A DNA stretch of 64,000 nucleotides, from contig NZ_CAJVCE010000001.1 in assembly GCF_910594985.1 (NCBI RefSeq), positions 124,001 through 188,000 of the forward strand, given 5' to 3'. The translations under genes were made by a program, and so were the position numbers. Within the stretch, counting starts at the first letter, position 1, and each line of letters opens with the position of its first letter. The stretch is from Paenibacillus allorhizosphaerae. Lineage in GTDB: Bacteria > Bacillota > Bacilli > Paenibacillales > NBRC-103111. Below the pieces are notes generated by a model. The model did no database searches. It worked only from the letters and a program-made list of their open reading frames with translations, and was not told the DNA's origin. Below are positions 33,652 through 42,613 of the stretch, piece by piece.

Positions 33652-35334
33652 TGCAGGCAATGTAATGGTGAACGTAGTGCCAACGTCGACTGTGCTATCC
33701 ACTTGGATCGTACCGTCGTGACTTTCAATAATTTGAAAGCAAACCATGAGGCCGATACCTGTCCCTTTTTCTTTCGTCGTATAAAAAGGTTCGCCAATCT
33801 TGTTCAATATCTCCTGCGGAATTCCACTTCCTTGATCTATGACCAGAACCTGAATGTGTTCTTTCATTTCATTAATTTTAAGGGTGATGTTTCCACCATC
33901 GTTCATCGCGTCCATTGCGTTTTTAATCAAATTGATAAAAACTTGTTTTATTTTCGTGTCTTCACAGTTTATGTACAGTTCCTTGCTATTCGATTGTAAT
34001 ATGATTTCAATATTGTCCATGTTTGCTTGAGGTGTAAGTAATATTACAACTTCATGGATGAGCTGAACGATATTATGAATTTTACGGTTATCGGAATGAG
34101 GCTTGGCTAGTGTCAATAGCTCGCTTGAAATTTGCTCGATTCGGGAAAGCTCATCTTCAATAATGGTATAATACATTTCTTTTCTTTCATTCGTTGTCTT
34201 TAGCATACTGAAGAAACCTTTAATCGCAGTAAGCGGATTTCGTAATTCGTGGGCAATGCCTGCGGCAAGTTCGCCGGCAATATTCAACTTCTCCGATCGG
34301 ATGAACCGTTTTTCCGTTTCTTTCTCATGCGTAATATCTACAAAGGAATGGAGAATGGCTGCCTCCCCTTCATAGATCATATCAATCGATTTTACCAAGT
34401 AGTATGTTTTCTTTCCATTCTTAAAGCTTAATTGATGTTGATGCACCTTCTTGTCATCGGAGACGGCAGATTCACTATCATACTTTTCAAAAAATTGATG
34501 CAAATGGTTCTCTTCTGCGATATTCCGATTACCAATGGAAAATTTTTTTTGTGCTACGCCATTCAGGAAAAGAATATCCGCATCCCTCCTGATGATGACC
34601 GGAATAGGCATATGATCAATAATGGTTCGTACCTTTTGCTCGTTTTGCGCAATCAGCTTATTTTCTAAGGTTAAATGATCGTTTTGATCCTGCAGCTCTT
34701 TATTTTGCTTTTCCAGCCTCCGTAATCTTTCCAACTCCTCACCGGATGGAAATTTGATATGGTCCCTATTATACAGAGGCGATAAACTATATTCGCTATC
34801 CGTCATGAAGTAATTGTGAGTCTTCATTAGCTCGTTCTGAATATAGGCAGGTGTGGTCAAGCCATTATAAGCGCAGACGGAAATCAAGCCGGTTTGGCCA
34901 ATGAAATGATCACTATGACATTCAAACGTTCGAAGCCTTTCTAAAATATATTCATGCTGCGGCACTAGAACTTGTCCCCACGTACGTATTTTATAATTTT
35001 CATCAAAGTAAGGTTGAAGCATCTCAATTAACATCCCGGCTCGATTGACATCGAATTGATCTTCCACAAGATAAGTTTGCGAGCTATCTGCAAAGATCAG
35101 ATGTTGGAAATGATGCGTCTGAAAGCCTTTGGAGTTCAATTCATCCTTAACTTTAGCGATCGATCGTTCCGAATCGACGAATAAGACGACTTCATTCTTT
35201 ACAAGCCCTTCCATGATAAAGCTAACGGCATTGCCTATATATTTATTGATTTCATTAAAAATGTAGAGAATATGAGCACCGGTATCTTGTTTGGTGTGAT
35301 TCGTTATTTTCGTGATAGGTTGTATCTCTTGCAT
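33637..35334 (-). CDS. Cytoplasmic MEDS-PAS sensor histidine kinase
   Basis: A 565-residue soluble kinase. Residues about 15-180 match the MEDS (DcmR sensory) domain: HILYIFNEINKYIGNAVSFI and EVVLFVDSE are characteristic. A coiled coil (about 200-235) and a PAS domain (about 236-345) follow. The HisKA box GIAHELRNPLTAIKGFF carries the phosphorylated His. ATPase motifs are NLIKNAMDAM, DQGSGIP and GTGIGLMV. The kinase core resembles the sporulation kinases KinA/KinB and their relatives, so it may feed the Spo0 phosphorelay; no response regulator is adjacent, which supports that. The ATG at 35334 follows GAGGAG by 8 bp. Confidence 0.88.
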   Translation of the reverse strand: MQEIQPITKITNHTKQDTGAHILYIFNEINKYIGNAVSFIMEGLVKNEVVLFVDSERSIAKVKDELNSKGFQTHHFQHLIFADSSQTYLVEDQFDVNRAGMLIEMLQPYFDENYKIRTWGQVLVPQHEYILERLRTFECHSDHFIGQTGLISVCAYNGLTTPAYIQNELMKTHNYFMTDSEYSLSPLYNRDHIKFPSGEELERLRRLEKQNKELQDQNDHLTLENKLIAQNEQKVRTIIDHMPIPVIIRRDADILFLNGVAQKKFSIGNRNIAEENHLHQFFEKYDSESAVSDDKKVHQHQLSFKNGKKTYYLVKSIDMIYEGEAAILHSFVDITHEKETEKRFIRSEKLNIAGELAAGIAHELRNPLTAIKGFFSMLKTTNERKEMYYTIIEDELSRIEQISSELLTLAKPHSDNRKIHNIVQLIHEVVILLTPQANMDNIEIILQSNSKELYINCEDTKIKQVFINLIKNAMDAMNDGGNITLKINEMKEHIQVLVIDQGSGIPQEILNKIGEPFYTTKEKGTGIGLMVCFQIIESHDGTIQVDSTVDVGTTFTITLPALREA

Positions 35335-35493
35335 GCCTATTCTCCTCATTAGCGCTGACTATGATATATTAGCGAGTTGTCTCCGTTTAATAGTATCATT
35401 AAACTTTAAAGAAAACTGTAGTTATCCAATAAATGGAGCAAAATTTTTTCTGTACATCGCACGGCATCACAGCCGGTTTGCTACCGACCGCAT

Positions 35494-35527
35494 AAAAAAA
35501 ACCATCGCATTGGCGCGATGTTTTTTT
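35494..35527. terminator. Bidirectional-type terminator after the sigma-factor fusion gene
   Basis: CATCGC / GCGATG arms (35503-35508, 35515-35520) with runs of A before and T after, so a T tail exists in both directions. It lies 30 bp past the stop of the sigma-factor fusion gene on the minus strand. Confidence 0.8.
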
Positions 35528-35549
35528 GTTGTCTTCCCTTCGTTCTCCG

Positions 35550-37289
35550 TTATATTACTGCGGCGTGCATCCGCTCAAGCAATGATACGGCTTGTTCTTC
35601 CAGTGACTTAATTGATCGCAGCACTTTGATTGCACGTTCGCGGTTTTCATTAGTGTTTGGATTCCCGCCTGACGGGAAAGGAAACAACGCGGCCAGCTCG
35701 TGCAATTGTTCCGCTATGTGGCGATACAGCAGTGCTGCTTCTGAACTGAGCGCACGGATTCGTCCAGTCGTTTCATCGTTACCTTGCCATTCCGTGCCGA
35801 TCTCGTGAAGGAAATCTGCTGCAAGTCGGCGCGCATCCTGTACGACGGCGACGTTGTAAGCATTTCCGTTAGGCTCGATGCCGCCACCATGGAAAGCTTC
35901 GATCCACACGTCATAGGCGCGCAAACCTCGTACGCCGCGATCCGTCGGAGCCTCAGTGCCATTGTAATGATCAAGTATCGTTGCGAGCGCATCTCGAAGC
36001 ATCGATCGCAGGTCTTTCTCCGTCCGCTCCTCCAGTGCCAGTATGAACAGATCCTCCAGCGTTCCTCGTCCGAGATGATCATAGGGGAGCTTGCCCTCCT
36101 TCATACACTCCGCTGCAGTCAATTGCTGCTGCTCATCATCGTATCCATAGATGACTCCGAATTCGGGAATAAACAAATCCCATGCCATGACCGGAAACCC
36201 TTTGTCGATGGAACGGTGAATCAGATCCAGAGCGGCGGGCAATTCTTCCTGGAGCATTCTCTTATCTTTTGCAGCTGCTGTAAGCATCGTCGGGTCGATC
36301 AAGTTGGCATTCTCACCGGACACGTCACGCTTGTTTTGCGTTTCCACCATGCGGCAGCTCCATCCGAGGTTTTGCAAGCCACGTGGCAAAATGTCCCGGA
36401 ACGGGTACATTGTGGGGCCCGCGATATGGACATCGTCGTGGCAAATTGTGATGCGAAATGCATGACCGGTAAGTCCCATCACCATGGGTAACGACAAATT
36501 ATGATCGGTATAGCTCAGCACGCGGTGAAGCGCCCAGCCAACCGACGTCCAAGTGCCGGAGGCGTGGGAAGCTGCTAATTTCGGTAACAATTTCGTTTTC
36601 AATGATCCCAAATCCTTTCGATCCATCATGTATTGGTCGATGACGACGCGGATTCGTTGTTGTGCGACTTTTTTCCGGGAGCGGGACAAGATTTGATACA
36701 CGTTGGCTGCAGATAAGCTGAACAACTTGGCGATTTCCTGCGGTGACAAATAATCGAAGAAATGCCACTCGAATATTTGCCGTTCTCGCTTGTTTAAGCA
36801 GCTGAGCATGCTTGAGAGCATTTCATGCAGCTGCGTGCGCATAAGATGCTCTTCCGGATTGGCGGTGCATCTTCCGCTTTCGGCGAACGATCTTGAAAGG
36901 CGGTGAAGAATCCGGTCCAAGTTCGACCAATCGCCACCTGCCTTGTCGTTGTCGTTCTCGAAACGCTGCAGAGCGGAGAACGGCTGCTCTCTCACCGCCT
37001 GTTTGCTTCTCAGCTGAGAATACGCTTGATTGCGGACAATCCGGTAAAGCCAAGGGAGGAAACGGCCAACGTCAACAAGCGTTCCCAGATGCAAAAAAGC
37101 GCGGCACAACGCGTCCTGTACGATATCTTCCGCCAAGAAAGACTCCTGCGTGATCGCCTGCGCATATCCATAAACTTGCCGCCGGTGCCGCCGAATCAAC
37201 TCCCCGAACGCTTCCCTGTCGCCAGCCTGCGATCGCTGCACCAGCACGCTGTCTTCCTGCTCGACTAATGCTAACTCCGGATCCTCCAT
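35550..37289 (-). CDS. ECF-type sigma factor fused to a large C-terminal domain (BtrH/C39-like)
   Basis: A 579-residue protein. Residues about 14-95 are sigma-70 region 2 (DREAFGELIRRHRRQVYGYA, FLAEDIVQDALCRAF, FLPWLYRIVRNQAYSQLR). About 155-212 are region 4 with its helix-turn-helix (LSPQEIAKLFSLSAANVYQI). Ordinary ECF factors stop near 200 residues; here another 340 follow. Their start (GWALHRVLSY, LPMVMGLTGHAFRI) resembles the N-terminal domain of butirosin protein BtrH and other papain-fold proteins, but there is no Cys at the catalytic position. The extension may sense a ligand or regulate the sigma part. No anti-sigma gene is adjacent. The ATG at 37289 follows GGAGGT; GTG/ATG codons upstream lack a site. 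Confidence 0.8.
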   Translation of the reverse strand: MEDPELALVEQEDSVLVQRSQAGDREAFGELIRRHRRQVYGYAQAITQESFLAEDIVQDALCRAFLHLGTLVDVGRFLPWLYRIVRNQAYSQLRSKQAVREQPFSALQRFENDNDKAGGDWSNLDRILHRLSRSFAESGRCTANPEEHLMRTQLHEMLSSMLSCLNKRERQIFEWHFFDYLSPQEIAKLFSLSAANVYQILSRSRKKVAQQRIRVVIDQYMMDRKDLGSLKTKLLPKLAASHASGTWTSVGWALHRVLSYTDHNLSLPMVMGLTGHAFRITICHDDVHIAGPTMYPFRDILPRGLQNLGWSCRMVETQNKRDVSGENANLIDPTMLTAAAKDKRMLQEELPAALDLIHRSIDKGFPVMAWDLFIPEFGVIYGYDDEQQQLTAAECMKEGKLPYDHLGRGTLEDLFILALEERTEKDLRSMLRDALATILDHYNGTEAPTDRGVRGLRAYDVWIEAFHGGGIEPNGNAYNVAVVQDARRLAADFLHEIGTEWQGNDETTGRIRALSSEAALLYRHIAEQLHELAALFPFPSGGNPNTNENRERAIKVLRSIKSLEEQAVSLLERMHAAVI

Positions 37290-37489
37290 TGTTACCTCCG
37301 TATAATTTGTCCCCATTACTTCGTCCCGGATAAAAAACACCTCGCCATTTATCGACCGATATACTGACGCAATAGAAAAGAGATTTCTGACAAAACGGAT
37401 GAAAATATTCTAGCGCATATTGCTGCATTGGAATCGTTCTTCCGACCATCAAATCACTTCTCGGTATTCAAGCATGAAATGTCAAGATG

Positions 37490-37867
37490 TTATAAAACGA
37501 GATCCGCAGGCGGCAAAGTTTCGATGAAGACGGCGTCTATTTCTTGTTGTCCGTTCATTAATGCTTTTGCGATTCGATGTCCCCCGTCGATTAAACACCC
37601 GTCCGCCGTGAATAAAATCGGATACTCCATTTTCGCCTCAATAATTCGCTTGCAATGGCTCGCGACATTTCGAATGGTTGGAACGGATGTACTCCCAAAA
37701 CCGAACCAACAATCCTGATCGAGTTCTTTTATTGAATCGATGTTGACCTTTGTAACAGGCAAGTTTTCGGACATCTTCCATAGTTTTTCTACGTCCCATA
37801 CATGTCTTTTACCGTCGATCATTCTGGAATGTTTGTGCTTCATCTGTGCTAGCGACTCTTCTATCAT
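37490..37867 (-). CDS. Small ParB/sulfiredoxin-fold protein
   Basis: A 125-residue protein. The C-terminal half contains ILFTADGCLIDGGHRIAKAL, which matches the GxxRxxA core of the ParB N-terminal/sulfiredoxin nucleotide-binding fold. There is no DNA-binding domain, so it is not a partition protein; free-standing copies of this fold occur as small enzymes or regulators of unknown role. Cysteines at WFGF-preceding DCW and ASHCKR are noted but not obviously catalytic. The ATG at 37867 follows GAGGTG. It is read on the same strand as the sigma-factor fusion, 200 bp upstream of it. Confidence 0.7.
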   Translation of the reverse strand: MIEESLAQMKHKHSRMIDGKRHVWDVEKLWKMSENLPVTKVNIDSIKELDQDCWFGFGSTSVPTIRNVASHCKRIIEAKMEYPILFTADGCLIDGGHRIAKALMNGQQEIDAVFIETLPPADLVL

Positions 37868-37937
37868 TGATCTCACCTCTATTCAGGAATCATATTTTTA
37901 CAAGTTCAGGACCGAAATCTGAGAGATACTGCGCGTT

Positions 37938-37968
37938 AAAAGCCAAAGGACTGCCGTGTGGCAGCCCT
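37938..37968 (-). terminator. Terminator after the YbfB-type transporter gene
   Basis: AGGGCTGCC / GGCAGTCCT (one G-T pair) with a 4-nt loop; the minus strand continues TTTGGCTTTTAA. It lies 57 bp past the stop codon. Confidence 0.75.
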
Positions 37969-38024
37969 ATCTTCAGTCATCTATTCCTTAGTGTAATAAA
38001 AATGATGCAAAGTAACAATAATCT

Positions 38025-39287
38025 TTACACTTTCTCATTAGCGAGCCGTTGGCGTTTAGCAAGCTTTTGTTGGATGCCTCCGTATATACATGCCAACGCG
38101 GCGGAGATTCCAATAAAAGCGGCGCTTGACGTCACGCCGATTTGCAAACCGTACCCATCAACAATCCAGCCTCCGAACAAGGGGCCGATAATTTGCCCGG
38201 AAGCAAAAAATGCGGTAGCAATACTTAGACAAGCGGCGTATGCGTCATTAGGCACGTTACGGCGAAGCAGCGCAGTCGTCATAAGCGGCGGAGTAATAAA
38301 CGATACGAGCCCAATGAGCACGCCGCCTAGTGCAGTAAACACTACACTATCTGTAATGACGCCAAGTACTCCTATGCTCCCTAGCGTTAATCCCGCTGCA
38401 AGCGTATAGCCGCTCGGCCATCGGTCAATCGCCCGGCCGCCTAGCCAGCCGTTGAATAAACCGGCGAATCCGATTCCGGACCAGATCAACCCGGCATATA
38501 GCGACGGAATCCCTAGAGCGACGAGATAAGGAATGAAATAGGTGAAATAAATAATGTATCCCCAGCCAAAGAAAAAATAGGAAACAATTAAAAACAATAA
38601 TGTCTTCGGGTTAAATAAAAGTTGGTATACATTCGCACGTTTCTTGAATTGCGGACCAGATTCCTTGTGCCACTCTGCTGATGCGGCTAACTTCCTTCGA
38701 ATCACCGCCTCAAAGCCGATCGATGAAAGGATGCCAAAAATCCCCATAGCTACCCAAGCAAACCGCCATCCGCTTAAATGCGAGGGATCAATCGTATAAG
38801 GAGCCAGCAAACCGGTTACCATGATTCCGGCCGACCCGCCTAACCATATGATTCCCGATGCAATGCCGCGCTGAATCGGATGAACGGCATCCAAGGCAAT
38901 AGATAATACCAGCACCGTGGAGAAAGCCGATAACAAACCGATGACGAAGCGCCACAGCCCCAGTTGGAGGAAGTCATGACTGAAAGCCGAACCGATCATA
39001 GTCATTCCCAAAAGGATGCACGAGAGTTTATTAAGGAAATGCTTTCCGTATGGAGCCCGGGCGAGCATGAGCGGCAAACATAAAGTTCCTGCCAAATAAC
39101 CGATGAAATTCACGGTGCCCAAAACACCCAATTCACCGTAGCTCCCTCCCATTTCCCTTTGAATCCCCGGTAAAAACATGCCATAGGAAAGCCGCGAGAA
39201 ACCAAGGATGACGGCAAACAAAAGCGATGCCCATAGGGTAATCCAACTGAACGCGGATTTATAATTACTGTGTACGACGACGCTCAA
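38025..39287 (-). CDS. MFS transporter, YbfB/YjiJ-like
   Basis: A 420-residue major facilitator transporter with twelve predicted membrane helices in two halves joined by a basic loop (about 195-225). The N-terminal GFSRLSYGMFLPGIQREMG segment is typical of the YbfB/YjiJ branch, which moves small organic acids or amino compounds by proton coupling. No ribosome site stronger than GGCGAG precedes the ATG. It is divergent from a LysR regulator across a 114-bp gap that carries a consensus promoter and a LysR-type box, the usual arrangement for a regulator and its transporter target. Substrate is unknown. Confidence 0.88.
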   Translation of the reverse strand: MSVVVHSNYKSAFSWITLWASLLFAVILGFSRLSYGMFLPGIQREMGGSYGELGVLGTVNFIGYLAGTLCLPLMLARAPYGKHFLNKLSCILLGMTMIGSAFSHDFLQLGLWRFVIGLLSAFSTVLVLSIALDAVHPIQRGIASGIIWLGGSAGIMVTGLLAPYTIDPSHLSGWRFAWVAMGIFGILSSIGFEAVIRRKLAASAEWHKESGPQFKKRANVYQLLFNPKTLLFLIVSYFFFGWGYIIYFTYFIPYLVALGIPSLYAGLIWSGIGFAGLFNGWLGGRAIDRWPSGYTLAAGLTLGSIGVLGVITDSVVFTALGGVLIGLVSFITPPLMTTALLRRNVPNDAYAACLSIATAFFASGQIIGPLFGGWIVDGYGLQIGVTSSAAFIGISAALACIYGGIQQKLAKRQRLANEKV

Positions 39288-39314
39288 GATCTCGCCACCT
39301 TCCGGAAATAAGTA

Positions 39315-39342
39315 TTGACATCAGTGTAAGACACCATATAAT
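39315..39342 (+). promoter_or_regulatory. Consensus sigma-A promoter of the LysR gene
   Basis: TTGACA (39315-39320) and TATAAT (39337-39342) match the consensus exactly with a 16-bp spacer. Transcription would begin near 39349. Confidence 0.8.
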
Positions 39343-39359
39343 GTTTGTAAAATTGAATT

Positions 39360-39380
39360 ATTTGAAGGTTTGATTCAAAT
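39360..39380. promoter_or_regulatory. LysR-type operator
   Basis: ATTTGAA and TTCAAAT form a perfect 7-bp inverted repeat with a 7-bp centre, fitting the T-N11-A rule. It lies just after the predicted start site of the LysR gene, so binding there would repress the regulator itself. Confidence 0.6.
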
Positions 39381-39401
39381 TTCTTAAATCAGGTGATGAG
39401 A

Positions 39402-40283
39402 ATGGATCTAAGAATATTAAAAACGTTTGAAACGATTGCCCGACTTGGTAATTTTCAAAAAGCTGCGGAAGAACTGCAATTCGCTCCGTCCACGGTTACA
39501 CTTCAAATTCAGCGTCTTGAGGCGGATCTTGGGGTATCCTTGTTCGTACGCGAAGGCAAGCGCGTCATTCTTACTGAAGCAGGCCGATGGCTTTCGCAGG
39601 AAGCTTCCGTGCTGCTTCAATCAATCTCATCTTTGCGGCAAACCGTGTCGGACATTGGCGTCGGGGATGCAGGAACCATCCGCATGGCTGCTATTGAACC
39701 GGCTGCCAGTCAAAGGCTGGCGTCGATCGTAGCGAATTTTTGTAAGGATCGGCCGCAAGTGCAGTTTACGATGGAGGTGAGCGGCAGCAGATCCATCGCG
39801 GAGCGGGTTCGGTCCGGGCATGTGGATTTCGGCATATGCGCGGCGCCACCGGCAAACTTCATGCTGACGTTTGAGCCGCTATTCGAGGAAACGCTCGGGG
39901 TACTGCTCAAGGCTGACCATGTTCTAGCCAGTCGGAGCAGCATTGCAACGCATGATCTTGCCGGACTTACCATCCTGCTAAAAGAACAGTCCTGCATCTA
40001 TCGGGAGCTATCCGAGAAAACGATATTTCAAAAAGGAATGCATTTTCATTCGGGGATCGAGGTGGGGAGTTTTCAAGCCATCGGGCAAATGGTTCAATCC
40101 GGACTTGGCGTCGGGATCGTTCCGACGTATAGCGGTTTGGAATGGCGAAGCTCCCTCGTGATCAAGCCCTTCTCCGATATTGATCCAACCGTAGCCATAG
40201 GGATGATCTACAAAGATAAGAGCAGTCTGGGCAAAGCAACATTAATGCTCATGAACGCCATCCAGAGCGCATGCAAATTATAA
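39402..40283 (+). CDS. LysR-family transcriptional regulator
   Basis: A 293-residue regulator with the standard N-terminal helix-turn-helix (FETIARLGNFQKAAEELQFA and PSTVTLQIQRLEADLGVSLF) and a C-terminal periplasmic-binding-like effector domain (from about 90). The ATG at 39402 follows AGGTG; an ATG 9 bp earlier is in frame. It is divergent from the YbfB-type transporter and likely controls it in response to the transported compound. A strong promoter and a palindromic box lie between the genes. Confidence 0.92.
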   Translation: MDLRILKTFETIARLGNFQKAAEELQFAPSTVTLQIQRLEADLGVSLFVREGKRVILTEAGRWLSQEASVLLQSISSLRQTVSDIGVGDAGTIRMAAIEPAASQRLASIVANFCKDRPQVQFTMEVSGSRSIAERVRSGHVDFGICAAPPANFMLTFEPLFEETLGVLLKADHVLASRSSIATHDLAGLTILLKEQSCIYRELSEKTIFQKGMHFHSGIEVGSFQAIGQMVQSGLGVGIVPTYSGLEWRSSLVIKPFSDIDPTVAIGMIYKDKSSLGKATLMLMNAIQSACKL

Positions 40284-40294
40284 GCACCAATACC

Positions 40295-40330
40295 AAAAGG
40301 GATTCACTTATTCAACCGGTGAATCCCTTT
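40295..40330. terminator. Terminator shared by convergent genes
   Basis: AAAGGGATTCAC / GGTGAATCCCTTT forms a perfect 12-bp stem with T on the plus-strand side and A run (T on minus) on the other. It lies between the LysR gene and the convergent WYL regulator gene and could stop both. Confidence 0.85.
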
Positions 40331-40334
40331 CGCG

Positions 40335-41282
40335 CTAATCATATTTGGACATAATCTCGGCGAACAGCCGCTTCATGTAACTGATCAGCTCCGCAGGCTG
40401 CTTTACGGTAGCCTCATTGCCAAGTCCGATGAAAAATCTCGCATAAAAAGCGAGGTCGTTCTGAGGAATCGGTCCTTCCAACCATCCCGTGCCGTCTTCC
40501 CGTACATGCAGATGCGATCCGAGCCATAACACAGCCTCGCACATTTGAACGCCTTTTTGGCTCAAATCCGCATATAACCCGGTTATCGCCTTCTCCGTAC
40601 GGAAAAACGATTCTCTGTTTCCAAGGTGGACATGCCGCAGATCCATTGGTTCCGTACCTTCCGTATCGAATGACGCCGAATGAATCCGATCGCAGCGAAA
40701 GATTCGAAAATCTTTGCGAAGAAAGCAATACGCTGGACAAAACCACAAGCCGTTATTGGCATAAATGCCGATTGGCTGTATGTGACGGCATGCTTCGTCG
40801 CCCCGCGACTCGTATTCGATGAGCAGCACCTTTTGCTGAACGGCCGCTTCGAGCAGGATCGATAAAAAAGGAGATTCCTGCTGTCTCGTCGGTGTCACGA
40901 AGTCCACCCTATTTTTCATTTGATCGATGCGGTCGCGAACGTCCCCGGACATGTGCAAGTAAAACTTGTCCAATGCGGAAGCAGATTCCGTCTCAAAGGG
41001 CAGCGAAGAATAATGACGAAGCGCATACACAGCAAAAAACATGGCGACAGCCTCTTCTTCGGAAAAGGCGATGGGAGGCAAAATCCGTTCCTTCAACACC
41101 TGGTAACCGCCGTGCGGCCCGACCTCCGAATAAAGCGGCACACCGAGCTCGCTCAATTCCTGCAAGTCCCTTAGCATCGTTCTTGTCGAGACGCCGAACT
41201 CCTGGGCCAGCTCTTTCACCGTAAATTTTCGTTTTCGGTTAACCGTCATCATCAGTTCCAGCAAACGTTTCGATTTTGGCAT
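40335..41282 (-). CDS. Helix-turn-helix regulator with WYL domain (YafY-like)
   Basis: A 315-residue regulator: an N-terminal HTH_11 winged helix (FTVKELAQEFGVSTRTMLRD), then a WYL ligand-binding domain (about 135-215; KVLLIEYESRGDE and the YANNGLWFCPAYC segment) and a WCX-type C-terminal extension. WYL domains bind nucleotide- or nucleic-acid-like ligands in some members. The ATG at 41282 follows GGAG by 9 bp. It is divergent from an MFS exporter gene with a perfect palindrome between the two. Confidence 0.9.
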   Translation of the reverse strand: MPKSKRLLELMMTVNRKRKFTVKELAQEFGVSTRTMLRDLQELSELGVPLYSEVGPHGGYQVLKERILPPIAFSEEEAVAMFFAVYALRHYSSLPFETESASALDKFYLHMSGDVRDRIDQMKNRVDFVTPTRQQESPFLSILLEAAVQQKVLLIEYESRGDEACRHIQPIGIYANNGLWFCPAYCFLRKDFRIFRCDRIHSASFDTEGTEPMDLRHVHLGNRESFFRTEKAITGLYADLSQKGVQMCEAVLWLGSHLHVREDGTGWLEGPIPQNDLAFYARFFIGLGNEATVKQPAELISYMKRLFAEIMSKYD

Positions 41283-41310
41283 GAACCCGGCTCCAATTAT
41301 TTTTGATTTC

Positions 41311-41327
41311 GTGACAATTATTGTCAC
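41311..41327. promoter_or_regulatory. Palindromic operator between WYL regulator and MFS exporter
   Basis: GTGACAAT-T-ATTGTCAC is a perfect 8-bp inverted repeat with a 1-bp centre. On the minus strand a TTGACC / CATAAT promoter (18-bp spacer, about 41330-41361) would start transcription within or next to it, so binding would repress the regulator and probably the exporter. Confidence 0.65.
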
Positions 41328-41382
41328 TATTATGCCCTACAATAAGATTCGAGGTCAAATCGAAAAGGAAATGGTGAACAGA

Positions 41383-42573
41383 ATGAATAAAATTGTCGTG
41401 TTGTTTTTTCTTATCATGTTCGTGATCGGTACGGATACGTTTCTGATATCTCCCCTAATTCCGACGCTGCAAACGATGTTTGGCGTTCGAACCGAGGTAG
41501 CGGGTTGGATGATGGGAGCTTATACGCTCGGTTCGGCGGCGTTCGCCCTGATCGCCGGTCCGTTATCCGATGGATGGGACCGGAAAAAAGTGCTGCTGAC
41601 CGGCCTTAGCTGCTTCGCCGTTTCAACATTCTTGTGCGGTTTTGCCACGGATTTTTGGACGATGTGCTTATTCCGTTTTTTGGCAGGAGTCAGTGCAGCG
41701 TTTACAGCGCCGCAAGTATGGGCATCGATCCCGACGCTGTTTCCTCCGGCCAAGATCAGCAAAGTGCTGGGCGTCGCCTACGCAGGGCTTGCCGTATCTC
41801 AAGCACTCGGCGTACCCATCGGAAGCCTATTGGCGTCCGGTAATTGGTCACTACCTTTCTGGACCATCGGCATCTTCTCACTGCTGCTTGCGGCTGCAGC
41901 CTATTATGCCGTGCCTGGCATGAAACCGCAAGGGCTGCAAGGAGCGAAGCCGTCGATCTTCAAAAGATACGTTCCCCTGCTGACAAGCGGCACAGCAAGA
42001 GGCACCTTCCTCGCCTACTTCTTCGTACATCTGGGAAGCAGCGCTGCTTTTGCTTTTCTCGGGAAATGGATGACTGACAGCTTCCATCTTTCAGTTGACG
42101 AAACCGGGTATGTCATCATCTTCTTAGGGCTCGGCAACTTCCTCGGCAGCTTATGCGGTCCTTATGTGTTCAAAGCGTTAAGTCAATTGCAGACGATGAC
42201 GGTTGGGATGTTTGTCGTTATCGCAGCTTATATTGCACTGCCTTATGTGTCGTCGGTTCATGTAGTCAAAGCGTTGTTCTTTCTCATTTTTGCTATTCTA
42301 GGAATATTGTTCCCGCTCATGGTTGGTCTGCTGAACAGTTTGAATCCGACCATCCGCGGTACGATTTCCAGTCTGGCGACATCGACCATGAATGCAGCGA
42401 CGACGTTCGGAGCTTGGATGGCCGGCATGCTTTACTCGTTGTTTCACGGCTATTCCGCTGTAGGCCTGTTTACGGGGATCTGCCTGGCATGCTCGCTGCT
42501 TGTATTTATCTCGAGCGGCGTTCTGTCGACACAAAGGGAAAAAGCCGACTCGCGAGCGGAATCTGCAACCTAA
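41383..42573 (+). CDS. MFS transporter of the DHA1 (drug:H+ antiporter) family
   Basis: A 396-residue, twelve-helix exporter. The N-terminus (IVVLFFLIMFVIGTDTFLIS) and motif A in the loop between helices 2 and 3 (AGPLSDGWDRKKVLLTGL) are typical of the DHA1 antiporters, which expel small toxic compounds or arabinose-like sugars. ATG 41383 gives a protein beginning at the first helix; an ATG at 41371 is also possible and ribosome sites for both are weak. It is divergent from the WYL regulator with a shared operator, suggesting induction by its substrate. Confidence 0.9.
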   Translation: MNKIVVLFFLIMFVIGTDTFLISPLIPTLQTMFGVRTEVAGWMMGAYTLGSAAFALIAGPLSDGWDRKKVLLTGLSCFAVSTFLCGFATDFWTMCLFRFLAGVSAAFTAPQVWASIPTLFPPAKISKVLGVAYAGLAVSQALGVPIGSLLASGNWSLPFWTIGIFSLLLAAAAYYAVPGMKPQGLQGAKPSIFKRYVPLLTSGTARGTFLAYFFVHLGSSAAFAFLGKWMTDSFHLSVDETGYVIIFLGLGNFLGSLCGPYVFKALSQLQTMTVGMFVVIAAYIALPYVSSVHVVKALFFLIFAILGILFPLMVGLLNSLNPTIRGTISSLATSTMNAATTFGAWMAGMLYSLFHGYSAVGLFTGICLACSLLVFISSGVLSTQREKADSRAESAT

Positions 42574-42613
42574 GTTTTCCCGCACGGCTTCGGCTTTCTC
42601 AATATCTTTAACG

